Shown: piece by piece, positions 34,051 through 43,047 of the stretch
Position numbering within the stretch: the stretch's first letter is position 1
How the letters are laid out: every line of letters starts with the position of its first letter
DNA from: Bacillus_I endophytica_A
Lineage (GTDB): Bacteria; Bacillota; Bacilli; Bacillales; Bacillaceae_H
Assembly: GCF_026790145.1 (NCBI RefSeq)
Contig: NZ_JALAMS010000026.1
Coordinates: forward strand, 62,001-126,000
Direction: 5' to 3'
DNA length: 64,000 bases
Notes under the pieces: generated by a model
Seen by the model: the letters and a program-made list of their open reading frames with translations, nothing else
Database searches by the model: none
What the model was told of the DNA's origin: nothing
Position numbers and translations under genes: made by a program

Positions 34051-34791
34051 CTAACATCTTTCACTAATAAACTTTACAATTTTTTCACATAAAAAGCCTT
34101 GATCATGATCAAGCGTTGCAACATGAAAGCTATTTGGCAGCGTTACCATTTCTTTTTGCTTGCTTTCAACATTGCTGAAAACATATTGGCTATTATGGGG
34201 TGGAACAACATTGTCCGTTTTAGAAGAAAGCAAAAGAAGCGGTGATGTCACTTGATGTAGTTTGTTCTTCACTTTCTCCATTAATGCAGTGAGCTCTCTT
34301 ATTGAAGCAACAGGTGTTTTTTCGTAAGCAAGTTCGTGTACGCCTTCTTTCTTAATATCAGACCCGATTCCGGTTAAAAAGCGAGCCTCTGTCTCGCTCT
34401 GCTGTTTTAAATGAGGCATATCAATAGCCGGATTAATCGGAATAATGCCTGCGATATTTTGGTATTGAGTACCTAAATGAAGGGCTAGCGTCCCACCCAT
34501 CGAAAGGCCTGTTACAAATATACGTTCACATGCTTCGGTTAGTTTTTCATATCCTTCTTGAGCAGAAGAAAGCCAGTCTTCTTTCGTGCTTTTTTCCATA
34601 TCTTCATGATGCGTCCCATGCCCTTTAAGGCGCGGGGCATATATAGTGTATCCTTTATCCTTTAGCACGTTATATACAGGTTTCACGCTTTGCGTTGTGC
34701 CTGTAAACCCATGGAGCACTAATACCCCTACTTCATTACCTTGATGATAAAGCTCTTCAGCGTTCTGAACAACCGCATACTTTTCATCCAT
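34051..34791 (-). CDS. Carboxylesterase, alpha/beta hydrolase (Est30-like)
   Basis: This is a 246-residue soluble alpha/beta hydrolase. The oxyanion region is 'VLHGFTGT' near residue 25, the nucleophile Ser is in 'GLSMGG' near residue 95, the acid is Asp in 'SKTDNVVP' and the catalytic His is in 'NSFHVATLD' near residue 223. These match the Geobacillus Est30/YvaK carboxylesterase group that cleaves short-chain esters. Natural substrate unknown. It has its own GGGATGG-type start region and is upstream of the small DUF6501-like gene. Confidence 0.85.
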   Translation of the reverse strand: MDEKYAVVQNAEELYHQGNEVGVLVLHGFTGTTQSVKPVYNVLKDKGYTIYAPRLKGHGTHHEDMEKSTKEDWLSSAQEGYEKLTEACERIFVTGLSMGGTLALHLGTQYQNIAGIIPINPAIDMPHLKQQSETEARFLTGIGSDIKKEGVHELAYEKTPVASIRELTALMEKVKNKLHQVTSPLLLLSSKTDNVVPPHNSQYVFSNVESKQKEMVTLPNSFHVATLDHDQGFLCEKIVKFISERC

Positions 34792-34867
34792 CCCTTGTCA
34801 CCCTTTGTACTCTTTCTTTCTATCGTACCATGTGACAGAATATTAAAACAAATTAAAATATCTTCTT

Positions 34868-34904
34868 ACACAAAAAAAGCTTAGCTATCTGCTAAGCTTT
34901 TTCA
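34868..34904 (-). terminator. Terminator of the cap operon
   Basis: Stem AAAAAGCTTAGC-AGATA-GCTAAGCTTTTTT on the minus strand directly after capE. Confidence 0.88.
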
Positions 34905-34909
34905 TTTAT

Positions 34910-35053
34910 TTATTTAGCAAGTTGAACGTCAATCTGTTCTTGTTCTTGCGGTGTTAATGTTTCTGTATGTTTAAACTCTCCAAGTGTGAATAAAAGTCCA
35001 GCAACAATAGCGATCGGCAATACAATACCAAATGTTCTTTTTAAAATAGTCAT
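34910..35053 (-). CDS. capE: CapE/PgsE-like small capsule protein
   Basis: This 47-residue protein starts at 35053 after AAAAGGAGAG. It has an N-terminal membrane helix (MTILKRTFGIVLPIAIVAGL) followed by a polar Glu/Gln-rich tail ('TPQEQEQIDVQLAK'). It is the last gene of the capsule operon, 24 bases after the CapD-like gene. In B. anthracis a CapE peptide of the same size is required for polymer synthesis and works with CapB and CapC. The identification rests on position, size and topology, because sequence similarity is low in so short a protein. Confidence 0.75.
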   Translation of the reverse strand: MTILKRTFGIVLPIAIVAGLLFTLGEFKHTETLTPQEQEQIDVQLAK

Positions 35054-35077
35054 GATTTTCTCTCCTTTTATTACCCT

Positions 35078-36631
35078 TTATTTTTTAGCCCAATTCCCAC
35101 CTCGACGTGCATCAGCTTCTCCTATTATATGACCATCTTCATCTTTCTGAAGAACTTGCACACTGCCAAAGTGCATCGGGTTATCACTTTTTCCAAGCTT
35201 ATATCCATAAGATTTTAGAGCTGCGCTTTCTCTTTTCGTTAGAGAATCTTCTTCTTCAAGAGTGATAGAATCAAAGGCGAATCGCTTATGTTTTACAGCA
35301 TCGCTCCATGACTTTCCTTCTCTCATATGATAATAGAGTACTTGAGCAACCATTTGTGGAATTCGATCTCCACCAGGTGAACCAATTCCAATTGTCCCCT
35401 CTTCTGTCTTCACAACTGTTGGGGCCATAAATGTTCTTGGTCTTTTTCCTGATTCAATACGATTTACTCCATCACCAAAGTTTTGAAGCTGGTTGTTTAG
35501 GAAAAAGCCGTTTGTGTAGTCCCCAGAACCGAAAAAGTCGCTTAGCGTATTTGTTGTTGAAACAACGGTACCCTCTTTGTCCATTACAACAAAATGCGTT
35601 GTGCTTTCATGCTCTTTATCAACCTCATACTGTTCTCCCGCATTAGTGGAGTTAAGCTGTCGGTTTAAGAGATTCACATATTGAGAGCTTGTCCAATCTT
35701 GTGCATATTGATTTTCAAACTCAGGATCTGCAAGCTTTTCAATTCGGTCTTTGTATGCTGCCTTTGTAATCTGTCCCATATAGTGAGTAAACAAGCTATC
35801 ACTTTTAATAGAAGAAAGGTTTGCATCATCCATCATCATGAGCATTTGAATAAGTGTTGTTCCTGAAAATGGAGGTGGTGCTGAAATCACTGTGCTTTCC
35901 CCATATTTCCCTACAACAGGATCTCGCTCTTTCACCTCATAATCTTGTAAATCGTTTGTTGAAATGTGACCCTCTTCTTCAATGTCCTCTGCAATAGAAC
36001 CTTTATAAAAGGCTGAAGCTCCTTCATCTCGAATTTTTTCGAGCGTTTCAGCAAGTTCGGGCTGCTTGAGTACGTCCCCTTGCTTTAAAGGATCTCCATC
36101 AGGATAAAACGCTTCTCTGTTATTCAGCTTTTTTTCGTGCTCTTGAATTGCAAAGGAGAGCGGTTCATTTATCTTAAACCCTTCTTTTGCATAGTGAATA
36201 GCAGGATTTAAAAGCTCGTTCATATTTAGTGAACCGTATTTATCATGAGCGTACGCCATACCTGCTACAAACCCAGGTACTCCTGAGTTTCCTTCACGCT
36301 CTCCATCAATCTTTTGTGGAGCTTCTTCACGGTAGTCAAGAAACGTTGCTTTTTTGTCAGAAGGAGAAATGAGCATCCCACCGCCGCCGCCAATTCCAGA
36401 TCCGTATGGTTCTACAACGTTTAGCGCGTATGAAATCGCAATGGCTGCGTCAACTGCGTTTCCTCCATTCTCAAGCACATTCATGCCAACTTTCGTAGCA
36501 ATCGGATTTGAGCTGCTCACGCCATAATCCTGTGCACCAATGGTTCTTTTCCATAACGTTTGACCAGCTAAAAATAGTGAAGATACGAGAACGATAGCAA
36601 TGACGATTTTTAGAATGTTTTTCTTACTCAT
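35078..36631 (-). CDS. capD: Gamma-glutamyltranspeptidase, CapD-like
   Basis: This 517-residue exported gamma-glutamyltransferase has an N-terminal membrane/signal helix (about residues 7-24). The autocatalytic cleavage site is at the Thr of 'STTHFVVMDKEG' near residue 345, followed by 'SDFFGSGDYTNGFFLNNQL' and the substrate-binding 'GSPGGDRIPQMV'. Its place between CapA and CapE matches capBCADE of B. anthracis, where CapD cuts poly-gamma-glutamate and links it to the peptidoglycan. A stand-alone GGT or soluble-polymer-releasing function is the alternative. The ATG follows GGAGGGGAG. Confidence 0.88.
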   Translation of the reverse strand: MSKKNILKIVIAIVLVSSLFLAGQTLWKRTIGAQDYGVSSSNPIATKVGMNVLENGGNAVDAAIAISYALNVVEPYGSGIGGGGGMLISPSDKKATFLDYREEAPQKIDGEREGNSGVPGFVAGMAYAHDKYGSLNMNELLNPAIHYAKEGFKINEPLSFAIQEHEKKLNNREAFYPDGDPLKQGDVLKQPELAETLEKIRDEGASAFYKGSIAEDIEEEGHISTNDLQDYEVKERDPVVGKYGESTVISAPPPFSGTTLIQMLMMMDDANLSSIKSDSLFTHYMGQITKAAYKDRIEKLADPEFENQYAQDWTSSQYVNLLNRQLNSTNAGEQYEVDKEHESTTHFVVMDKEGTVVSTTNTLSDFFGSGDYTNGFFLNNQLQNFGDGVNRIESGKRPRTFMAPTVVKTEEGTIGIGSPGGDRIPQMVAQVLYYHMREGKSWSDAVKHKRFAFDSITLEEEDSLTKRESAALKSYGYKLGKSDNPMHFGSVQVLQKDEDGHIIGEADARRGGNWAKK

Positions 36632-36646
36632 ATCTCCCCTCCTAAC

Positions 36647-37819
36647 CTAGCTTTTATCGATGACTTTGTTGTGATTTAAGAATATGCGAATTTTATCGTC
36701 TTTCTGTTCCCAAAGAACTCCTTTAGATACGCCTTTTGTTAAGCTGTTGAAAATTTGTTTCTTATACCACCAATTGTCAACAGGGCGCGGACTTCCTTCT
36801 TCAATTCGAAGTGGGACAACATCTACATACGCTGTTCCATCTTCTTTTAGTTTATATTGCGCAAGAGCGGTATTTTTTGTATTTGACCAGCCTTGATCAG
36901 ATACAAAGTTACCTAAGCTATAAAAGATCACGCTGTCTTTGTATACGTCAAAGGAAGATAAAACATGTGGATGATGACCTGCAATCATATCTGCTCCTGC
37001 ATCAACCATTGCTTTTGCTAAAGCTTCTTGACGTGGACTTGGCTCCATGTCATATTCTTGCCCCCAATGAACATTCACAACAACAAGGTCTGCGTTCCCT
37101 TGTTTCGGATCTTTTGCTTTTTCAATTTCGTTAAAAAGTACATCTGGATCAGTGTAAACAACACCTGCTTTATTTTTCTTTGCTTCTGTGCCTTCAGAGC
37201 GGACATCTGTGAAGCCAAGTGTTGCAACTTTTAACCCATTTACATCTTGATACGAAACTTTTTTAGCACTGCTTGCATTTTCACCTGCACCAACGCTATC
37301 AATGCCTTCTTCCTGAAGCGATGCTAGCGTATCTTTTAACCCTTTTTCCCCATAGTTCATCGCGTTGTTGTTTGCTAAGTTCAACACGCTGAATCCCGCA
37401 TTCTTTATCGATTTTAAAGAACGCTTGTCAGTTGAAAGTAGAAGATCTTTATTAAGTGGTTCATACTGACTTTCATCTTTTGTTAGAATAGGAACATCTA
37501 AGTTTCCTGTCATATAATCGGAGTCTTTTAAATAAGGCTGCACGTGCTCAAATAAATAATCTGCCCCGTGCTTATCCACAATATTTTCTGTGAAACGCCC
37601 AAGCATCAAGTCTCCAACTAAGGTCATCTTTGCTTTGTACTGTTGTTGTTCAACAACGGCTTTTGTATCTTCTGTACGTGTTAACCAAGCTGACAAAACA
37701 AGTGCAATGATAATAAGTGGTGTTAAAATGGCTACATACTTACCGTTTTTTGGTTTTGTTTTTTTAATAAAGATTAGAATTTTTTCCTGAAAATTTAGCT
37801 TTTTTATTTTTTTATCCAT
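36647..37819 (-). CDS. capA: Poly-gamma-glutamate export protein CapA/PgsA
   Basis: This is a 390-residue protein with a cytoplasmic basic N-terminus, one membrane helix (about residues 28-46) and an extracytoplasmic metallophosphatase-like CapA domain. Family motifs are 'LVGDLMLGR' near residue 67, 'NLANNNAMNYG' near 145, 'NVHWGQEY' near 248 and 'GHHPHVL' near 280. CapA is needed to move the growing glutamate polymer out of the cell. The gene is 14 bases after capC and 15 bases before capD. Confidence 0.93.
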   Translation of the reverse strand: MDKKIKKLNFQEKILIFIKKTKPKNGKYVAILTPLIIIALVLSAWLTRTEDTKAVVEQQQYKAKMTLVGDLMLGRFTENIVDKHGADYLFEHVQPYLKDSDYMTGNLDVPILTKDESQYEPLNKDLLLSTDKRSLKSIKNAGFSVLNLANNNAMNYGEKGLKDTLASLQEEGIDSVGAGENASSAKKVSYQDVNGLKVATLGFTDVRSEGTEAKKNKAGVVYTDPDVLFNEIEKAKDPKQGNADLVVVNVHWGQEYDMEPSPRQEALAKAMVDAGADMIAGHHPHVLSSFDVYKDSVIFYSLGNFVSDQGWSNTKNTALAQYKLKEDGTAYVDVVPLRIEEGSPRPVDNWWYKKQIFNSLTKGVSKGVLWEQKDDKIRIFLNHNKVIDKS

Positions 37820-37833
37820 TTGGGATCAACACC

Positions 37834-38283
37834 TTAAATAAAGTAGTACAAGTTCATAATTCCAAACGTTAGGCCGCTTAAAAGGAGCGTACTTCCAACT
37901 GTAAACGGAATGCCTTGTTTTTGGATTGTGTTCGCGATAAGACCAGGTACGATAATTCCAATTCCACGGAATTCTTGAATCTCAAATGGCATAACAGGAT
38001 AAAAGTAGTCAAAAACAAGCTTTAAACAAATACCAACGATAAGCATTGCAGCAAATTTACGCTTTCCATAAAGAATCGCAAATCGCCCAATTCCATACAT
38101 TACAATCACATATGTTAAAATACTAATAAATAAAACAACTAATATAAAAACTGGTTGGTCAAATACAAGAGCTAAATACCCCGGTACAACAAGACCTGCT
38201 GGAATAATTCCTGTTTTTTCTGCGAAAAGTAGACTGAGCGTAACGCCAAGTACTAATGCAATATATAAATCTGCACCAAACAT
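37834..38283 (-). CDS. capC: Poly-gamma-glutamate synthase membrane subunit CapC/PgsC
   Basis: This is a 149-residue polytopic membrane protein with about five hydrophobic helices. The start 'MFGADLYIALVLGV' and the proline/glycine-rich 'GIIPAGLVVPGYLAL' are characteristic of CapC/PgsC. With CapB it forms the polymerase complex. It sits 15 bases after capB in a tight operon. Confidence 0.93.
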   Translation of the reverse strand: MFGADLYIALVLGVTLSLLFAEKTGIIPAGLVVPGYLALVFDQPVFILVVLFISILTYVIVMYGIGRFAILYGKRKFAAMLIVGICLKLVFDYFYPVMPFEIQEFRGIGIIVPGLIANTIQKQGIPFTVGSTLLLSGLTFGIMNLYYFI

Positions 38284-38298
38284 CTTTTTCCTCCTAAA

Positions 38299-39483
38299 TT
38301 AACCTGCTTTACGAACAGACTGCATGTTGTTGATTGCTTCAATAAGTGGTTCACCAGAGCCGTGAATATTCCCAACTCCGTAGACAACGCGTCCTTTTAA
38401 GTATGGTTTTAGTTCTTCCATAATTTCTTCTGTTGAATATCCTTCAAGGTCAAAATATTGATTTGTATCAAGATCGCCCCGTTCATAAGCGTCGCTAATT
38501 GGAGATGTTGTTCCACCAATTGCAATGACAATCTCTGATGGTATGTAAGGTAGAACGTCTTCAGCAAACTGAATTGTTCGGTCAACACGGTCATCGCGAC
38601 AATTCATAATTACAATAGGATGATTTGTACTATAACCTAATTCACTCACACGCTCCCATATTTTAAGCGTAGATGAGGCATCATTTGCCGCAAATCCATT
38701 AACGAAAAAGGCTGGATTTTCTTCATCTTCTCCGAAACGGACGATACGCATTGCACCTGGGTCTGGCTGAGCATTAAGCATTCCTTGCATAGCTGTTTCT
38801 TCATCAATACCAAGCGCTTCGGCTACAGCTAATGCAATTGAAGCATTATCAGGAAATACCATGTAATCGAACTTGCGTAAATATTCTTCTGTAATTTTAG
38901 AGTTGTCTGCTACGATGACTTCTGAATTACGCTTTTTCGCTTCTTCTTTAAAATAATCTAAATAAGGGCTTTCGATTGTCACAAGATGACCATTATAAGG
39001 GATAGCGGCTAAAAAGGCTTGAGCAACTTCATCAAGCGTTGGTCCCATAACATCCATATGGTCTTCTAGTACGTTTACAATAACGCCGACATTCGCTTGT
39101 AAAAGCTGATTTTGAAACGTAATTTGATAGTCAGGCTGAACAGCCATACATTCGCAAATCAGAGCATCTGGTTCAAGATCTTCAATCTTTTTCATAACAC
39201 GGCGCTGCTCTCCGATGTTTGGTCCTTCAAGTCTTCTCTTAATTGGTTCTTCTTCGCTCGTATGCCAGTAAATCATTCGAGCGGACGTTCCGGTTGTTTT
39301 ACCAATTGTTCTGTAACCCGCTTCTTTTACAACTCCAGTTACTAATCGTGTAACAGTTGATTTTCCACGGATTCCATTAATATTCACGCGGATTGGCACA
39401 GCGTGGATTCGTTTTAAATGCTGCTTATAATCCCACATTCCTAAGCAAAGAAGTAAAACGGCACATATAATAATGAGTGCCAT
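38299..39483 (-). CDS. capB: Poly-gamma-glutamate synthase CapB/PgsB
   Basis: This 394-residue ATP-dependent amide ligase of the Mur-ligase type polymerises glutamate by gamma-linkage. An N-terminal hydrophobic segment (residues 2-15) anchors it. The ATP-binding motif is 'NGIRGKSTVTRL' near residue 35, and the Mur-like acidic/His segments 'CECMAVQPDYQ' and 'NVLEDHMDVMG' follow. It is the first gene of the operon, with AAAGGGGCGAG upstream and a 480-base non-coding leader. Confidence 0.95.
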   Translation of the reverse strand: MALIIICAVLLLCLGMWDYKQHLKRIHAVPIRVNINGIRGKSTVTRLVTGVVKEAGYRTIGKTTGTSARMIYWHTSEEEPIKRRLEGPNIGEQRRVMKKIEDLEPDALICECMAVQPDYQITFQNQLLQANVGVIVNVLEDHMDVMGPTLDEVAQAFLAAIPYNGHLVTIESPYLDYFKEEAKKRNSEVIVADNSKITEEYLRKFDYMVFPDNASIALAVAEALGIDEETAMQGMLNAQPDPGAMRIVRFGEDEENPAFFVNGFAANDASSTLKIWERVSELGYSTNHPIVIMNCRDDRVDRTIQFAEDVLPYIPSEIVIAIGGTTSPISDAYERGDLDTNQYFDLEGYSTEEIMEELKPYLKGRVVYGVGNIHGSGEPLIEAINNMQSVRKAG

Positions 39484-39967
39484 ACTCTCGCCCCTTTCTT
39501 TATCATTCGAAATATTTTGTTGTAGTGGGTACCCGGGAAATAATTTAGCACAGAAAACATATGAGTTCTATCAAACGTCTTTACCATGTAAAGGGAATTG
39601 TAAATTTTGTATTATTGTTCACAAAGAGATGATAAATAAAGGAATTTGGGGACTATTTGCTCTTTAACGTAGGGAACTTCCGTGCATTTTCCGCACATAA
39701 CTACTTGTAAAGATGCGAAAAGAATCATAAGTACTCTCCAGGACATAATCAATTTGTCATGTTTAATGTAACAAAAATCGAAAATTATCTGTAACATTAG
39801 AAATATGAAGAAAATTTATTTTTTGTAAATTTTCTTTAACCCACGCCTTTCTTTCCTTCTTTTCTTCATTGTTTAAAGATTGAAATATACTGTAATGCTT
39901 TGTATCTATAAATAAAAAGGGAATTAAGTCTTATATAAAAGATTAGGACTAGGGGAAAAGACACAAT
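39484..39967. other. Long upstream region of the cap operon
   Basis: About 480 bases without a credible gene between capB and the next minus-strand gene's terminator. It is very AT-rich and contains an imperfect hairpin (GAAAATTTA / TAAATTTTC around 39812-39834). I find no recognisable riboswitch or regulator gene. It probably holds the capsule promoter and binding sites. Confidence 0.4.
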
Positions 39968-40001
39968 AAAAAAGAAGAGAAAAGATTCTCTTCTTTTTTA
40001 T
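39966..40001 (-). terminator. Terminator of the ABC-class ATPase gene
   Basis: Stem AAAAAAGAAGAGAA / TTCTCTTCTTTTTT on the minus strand at the gene's 3' end. Confidence 0.8.
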
Positions 40002-41692
40002 ATCATAGAGAGGGAACGAAGCCTGTTTAACGCTGCTGCGATTTCATGTGCCCGAGGCTCTGCTAATTCTCCTTCACCTTTTTTTGAGATTGCAAAATGT
40101 TTCAAGCCGTGTCTTTCCATTTCTTGTTGAACACACTTCAATAAATCTTTCATCGTTTTTGAAGAACAAAGCAGATTTTTTCGTTCTATATGACTAAGAA
40201 TTCCTGCAATTGCTCTTGTTTGACTTTCATTTACAAGCTGTTCTACATAGTGGAGGTTAATGATGCTTTTTCCATATTGAATCGTATCTTTTGAACGAAC
40301 TTTTATCATTCGTTTTCTTCCTTGCTCACTTTGTAAACTTTCAGGTCTCACTATTCTTTCTTTTCGTACTCGATGTTTCGTAACTGCATATCTCTGTTGT
40401 TCAGGGTATTTAGCCGCAATGTCTTTTGCCTGATTTGTAACGTCCGTACAGTTGTAATTATTGAGCTTTAAAACAGTATGCGCTTTTTCAAAATATGCCC
40501 CAGATCCCCCCATCACAAGAATAGATGATATTCCTTCTTGCTCGTAAAGGGTACTTACTCGATCAATAAAAGGGGTGATTGGTTCTTCTTGCGGGGAAAT
40601 CAGTTCTTTCATTCGCATATCGCGAATCATAAAATTTGTAGCGCTTGTATCTTCATCAATAATTAAAGTCCCTGCCCCTGCTTCAAGCGCTTCAATAATA
40701 TTTGCCGCTTGGGACGTACTTCCGCTTGCATTTCCACTTGAAAATTCTGCTGTACTCCCTCCGTTTGGCAAGTTATTTACAAATAGAGAAATGTCTAATT
40801 TTTCAACGTTTCGCCCGTCTTCAGCACGAATTTTGACAGCCGTATTTTCCGTAATCACAAACTCACGGCCGTCTCCTTTTCTATAGTTATAAATACCTCT
40901 TTCAATTCCTTGTAAAAGCGTACTTTTCCCATGATAACCTCCCCCAACAATAACCGTAATCCCTTTTTTTACTCCCATTCCCCTTAAATGCTTTTTTGTA
41001 TGTGGAATAGGAATGGCAATCTCTAATTCTTCTGGACTTTGAAAAGGAATAGCTTTTTGTAAAGGTAGCTCACTCACACCGCTTTTCCGAGGAAGGATGG
41101 ATCCATTAGCGACAAACGAAACAAGTCCATGTTCTTTTAAATAAGCACGAATAGCTTGCTGCTGATCAGTGAGGATAATCGCCATCTCTAATTCTTTTAT
41201 ATTCATTTGAAAAATGGATTTTTCTACAATAGCAGGTAGAAGAGTCTTGAAAATGAGCTCAGCTTGTTTCCCTAAAATCCGGCGTCCTTTTGCAGGTAAG
41301 CCAACTGACAGTGTGACAGTCATCAGTGATGCGGAAAAAGTAACAGAAGTTCGATTGAGCACTTCTTGTCCGGGATAATCAATTAGAATCATTCCACTTT
41401 TTCCGAACCCTTTTGCTCTTTCCGCTTCTTCTTTTAAGCTTTTATGTATAAGCCGTGTAATATGGTCTTTACAGCATATTTCACGGTATTTATCTCTTAG
41501 CCACTCTTTTTTTATCTCTATATTTTTCAAAGGAATATGTAAACAAATTTTAGATGGACTTGCAAAGGGATCTCTTTGCACATAGTTAACAGCTACCTCA
41601 TAATGTGGCCACTTGTATCTCCCTTGTATCCTTTTATAGTTTGGATATCCTTTCCCATCGATTTCTTTAAGAATTTGTAACAGCTTTTTCAC
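39998..41692 (-). CDS. ABC-class predicted ATPase (PF09818/COG3044)
   Basis: This is a 564-residue soluble protein of the COG3044 'predicted ATPase of the ABC class'. An N-terminal domain (about 1-230) precedes the P-loop 'VGGGYHGKSTLLQ' near residue 248 (degenerate ABC Walker A), then 'GSTSQAANIIEALEAGAGTL' covering the signature-like region and 'LIIDEDTSATNFMIRD' as Walker B near residue 340. There are no membrane helices. The only structural relative I know is a trypanosome RNA-binding complex subunit, so nucleic-acid handling is possible. It stands alone, next to the cap operon. Confidence 0.8.
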   Translation of the reverse strand: MKKLLQILKEIDGKGYPNYKRIQGRYKWPHYEVAVNYVQRDPFASPSKICLHIPLKNIEIKKEWLRDKYREICCKDHITRLIHKSLKEEAERAKGFGKSGMILIDYPGQEVLNRTSVTFSASLMTVTLSVGLPAKGRRILGKQAELIFKTLLPAIVEKSIFQMNIKELEMAIILTDQQQAIRAYLKEHGLVSFVANGSILPRKSGVSELPLQKAIPFQSPEELEIAIPIPHTKKHLRGMGVKKGITVIVGGGYHGKSTLLQGIERGIYNYRKGDGREFVITENTAVKIRAEDGRNVEKLDISLFVNNLPNGGSTAEFSSGNASGSTSQAANIIEALEAGAGTLIIDEDTSATNFMIRDMRMKELISPQEEPITPFIDRVSTLYEQEGISSILVMGGSGAYFEKAHTVLKLNNYNCTDVTNQAKDIAAKYPEQQRYAVTKHRVRKERIVRPESLQSEQGRKRMIKVRSKDTIQYGKSIINLHYVEQLVNESQTRAIAGILSHIERKNLLCSSKTMKDLLKCVQQEMERHGLKHFAISKKGEGELAEPRAHEIAAALNRLRSLSMI

Positions 41693-41732
41693 TTTATCGC
41701 TCCCTTCTTTCTAGTATGTTTAGTGTAACAAA

Positions 41733-41768
41733 AAACAGCCTCTCCTTATAAGGAGAGGCTGTTTTTTC
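41733..41768 (-). terminator. Terminator of odhAB
   Basis: Stem AAACAGCCTCTCCTTA / TAAGGAGAGGCTGTTT with flanking T's on the minus strand, right after odhB. Confidence 0.9.
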
Positions 41769-41769
41769 T

Positions 41770-43032
41770 TTATCCTTCAAGAAGAAGTGTTTCTGGATCT
41801 TCTAATAAGTCTTTAATTGTAGCAAGGAAGCTTACCGCTTCTTTTCCATCTACAATACGGTGATCATATGATAGAGCAATATACATCATTGGACGGTTTT
41901 CGGAACGTTCTTCATCAATTGCAACAGGACGAAGTTGAATTTTATGCATACCGAGAATCCCCACTTGTGGGCCATTTAAAATTGGAGTTGAGAGAAGAGA
42001 ACCAAAGACTCCTCCGTTTGTAATCGTAAATGTTCCACCTTGTAAATCTTTTAACGTTAATTTATTATCACGCGCTTTTTTCGCTTTATCTAAAATATCT
42101 CCTTCAATATCAGAGAATGTTTTACGATCTGCATCACGTACAACTGGAACAACAAGACCATCATCAGTTGATACGGCAACACCAATATCGTAATACTTTT
42201 TCAGAACAAGCTCATTTCCTTGAATTTCAGCGTTTAAGAGCGGGAACTTTCTTAGAGCAGCCACAACTGCTTTTGTAAAGAAAGACATGAATCCAAGACG
42301 AACATCGTGCTGTTCAAAGAAATTATCTTTACGACGCTTGCGCAGAGCCATAACAGCTGTCATGTCAATTTCATTAAACGTTGTCAGCATTGCTGCTGTT
42401 TGCTGAACCTCTACAAGACGATTAGCAATTGTTTGACGTCGACGCGTCATTTTTATGCGTTCTTCCGGTTTCTGTGGATCTTGTGGCTGTACTTGTTTTT
42501 GTGGCTGAGGTGCACTTTGCTGTTTAGCTGCTGGTTTATTCTCATGTGACTCGATATCATGTTTACGAACGCGCCCCATTGGATCTGTTGTTTTTACATC
42601 ATCAAGTTTAATGCCGCGCTCACGAGCAAGTTTACGAGCTGCCGGTGAAGCAATCGTACGGTTTGTTGATTTTGCTTCTTCTTTTGGTACTTCCTTCGTT
42701 GCTACAGCTGTTGTGCTTTCTTTTGGCGCTTCAGCCTGTGATGCTTCTTCTTTCGCTTCTGATGCAGAAGAAGATGTACTTTCGCCTCCGCCTTCTCCAC
42801 TTTCATCTAAGCGAGCAATCACTTCACCAACGTGAACAGTATCACCAGGCTCTTTCAGAAATTCTGTAATTACGCCAGACTCCTCAGCTGTGATTTCAAC
42901 ATTTACTTTATCTGTTTCAAGCTCTGCAATATATTCACCGCGCTCAATTTTGTCGCCTACTTTTTTTAGCCACTCTGAAATTGTGCCCTCTGTAATTGAT
43001 TCTGCTAATTCTGGTACTTTGATCTCTCCCAT
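41770..43032 (-). CDS. odhB: 2-oxoglutarate dehydrogenase E2 (dihydrolipoyl succinyltransferase)
   Basis: This 420-residue E2 subunit has a lipoyl domain (residues 1-77, with the lipoyl-lysine in 'ETDKVNVEI' near 42), an Ala/Glu-rich linker, a peripheral-subunit-binding domain (about 125-160, 'ASPAARKLARERGIKLDDVK') and the acyltransferase core (about 190-420) with the catalytic His-Asp in 'SYDHRIVDGKEA'. It transfers succinyl groups to CoA in the TCA cycle. It lies 15 bases downstream of odhA. Confidence 0.96.
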   Translation of the reverse strand: MGEIKVPELAESITEGTISEWLKKVGDKIERGEYIAELETDKVNVEITAEESGVITEFLKEPGDTVHVGEVIARLDESGEGGGESTSSSASEAKEEASQAEAPKESTTAVATKEVPKEEAKSTNRTIASPAARKLARERGIKLDDVKTTDPMGRVRKHDIESHENKPAAKQQSAPQPQKQVQPQDPQKPEERIKMTRRRQTIANRLVEVQQTAAMLTTFNEIDMTAVMALRKRRKDNFFEQHDVRLGFMSFFTKAVVAALRKFPLLNAEIQGNELVLKKYYDIGVAVSTDDGLVVPVVRDADRKTFSDIEGDILDKAKKARDNKLTLKDLQGGTFTITNGGVFGSLLSTPILNGPQVGILGMHKIQLRPVAIDEERSENRPMMYIALSYDHRIVDGKEAVSFLATIKDLLEDPETLLLEG

Positions 43033-43047
43033 TGTCCTGGCCCCTTT

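Noticed and set aside
39473..39797. Short ORFs on both strands in the cap leader
   Set aside because: None has a ribosome site or a plausible protein sequence, so the leader is treated as non-coding.
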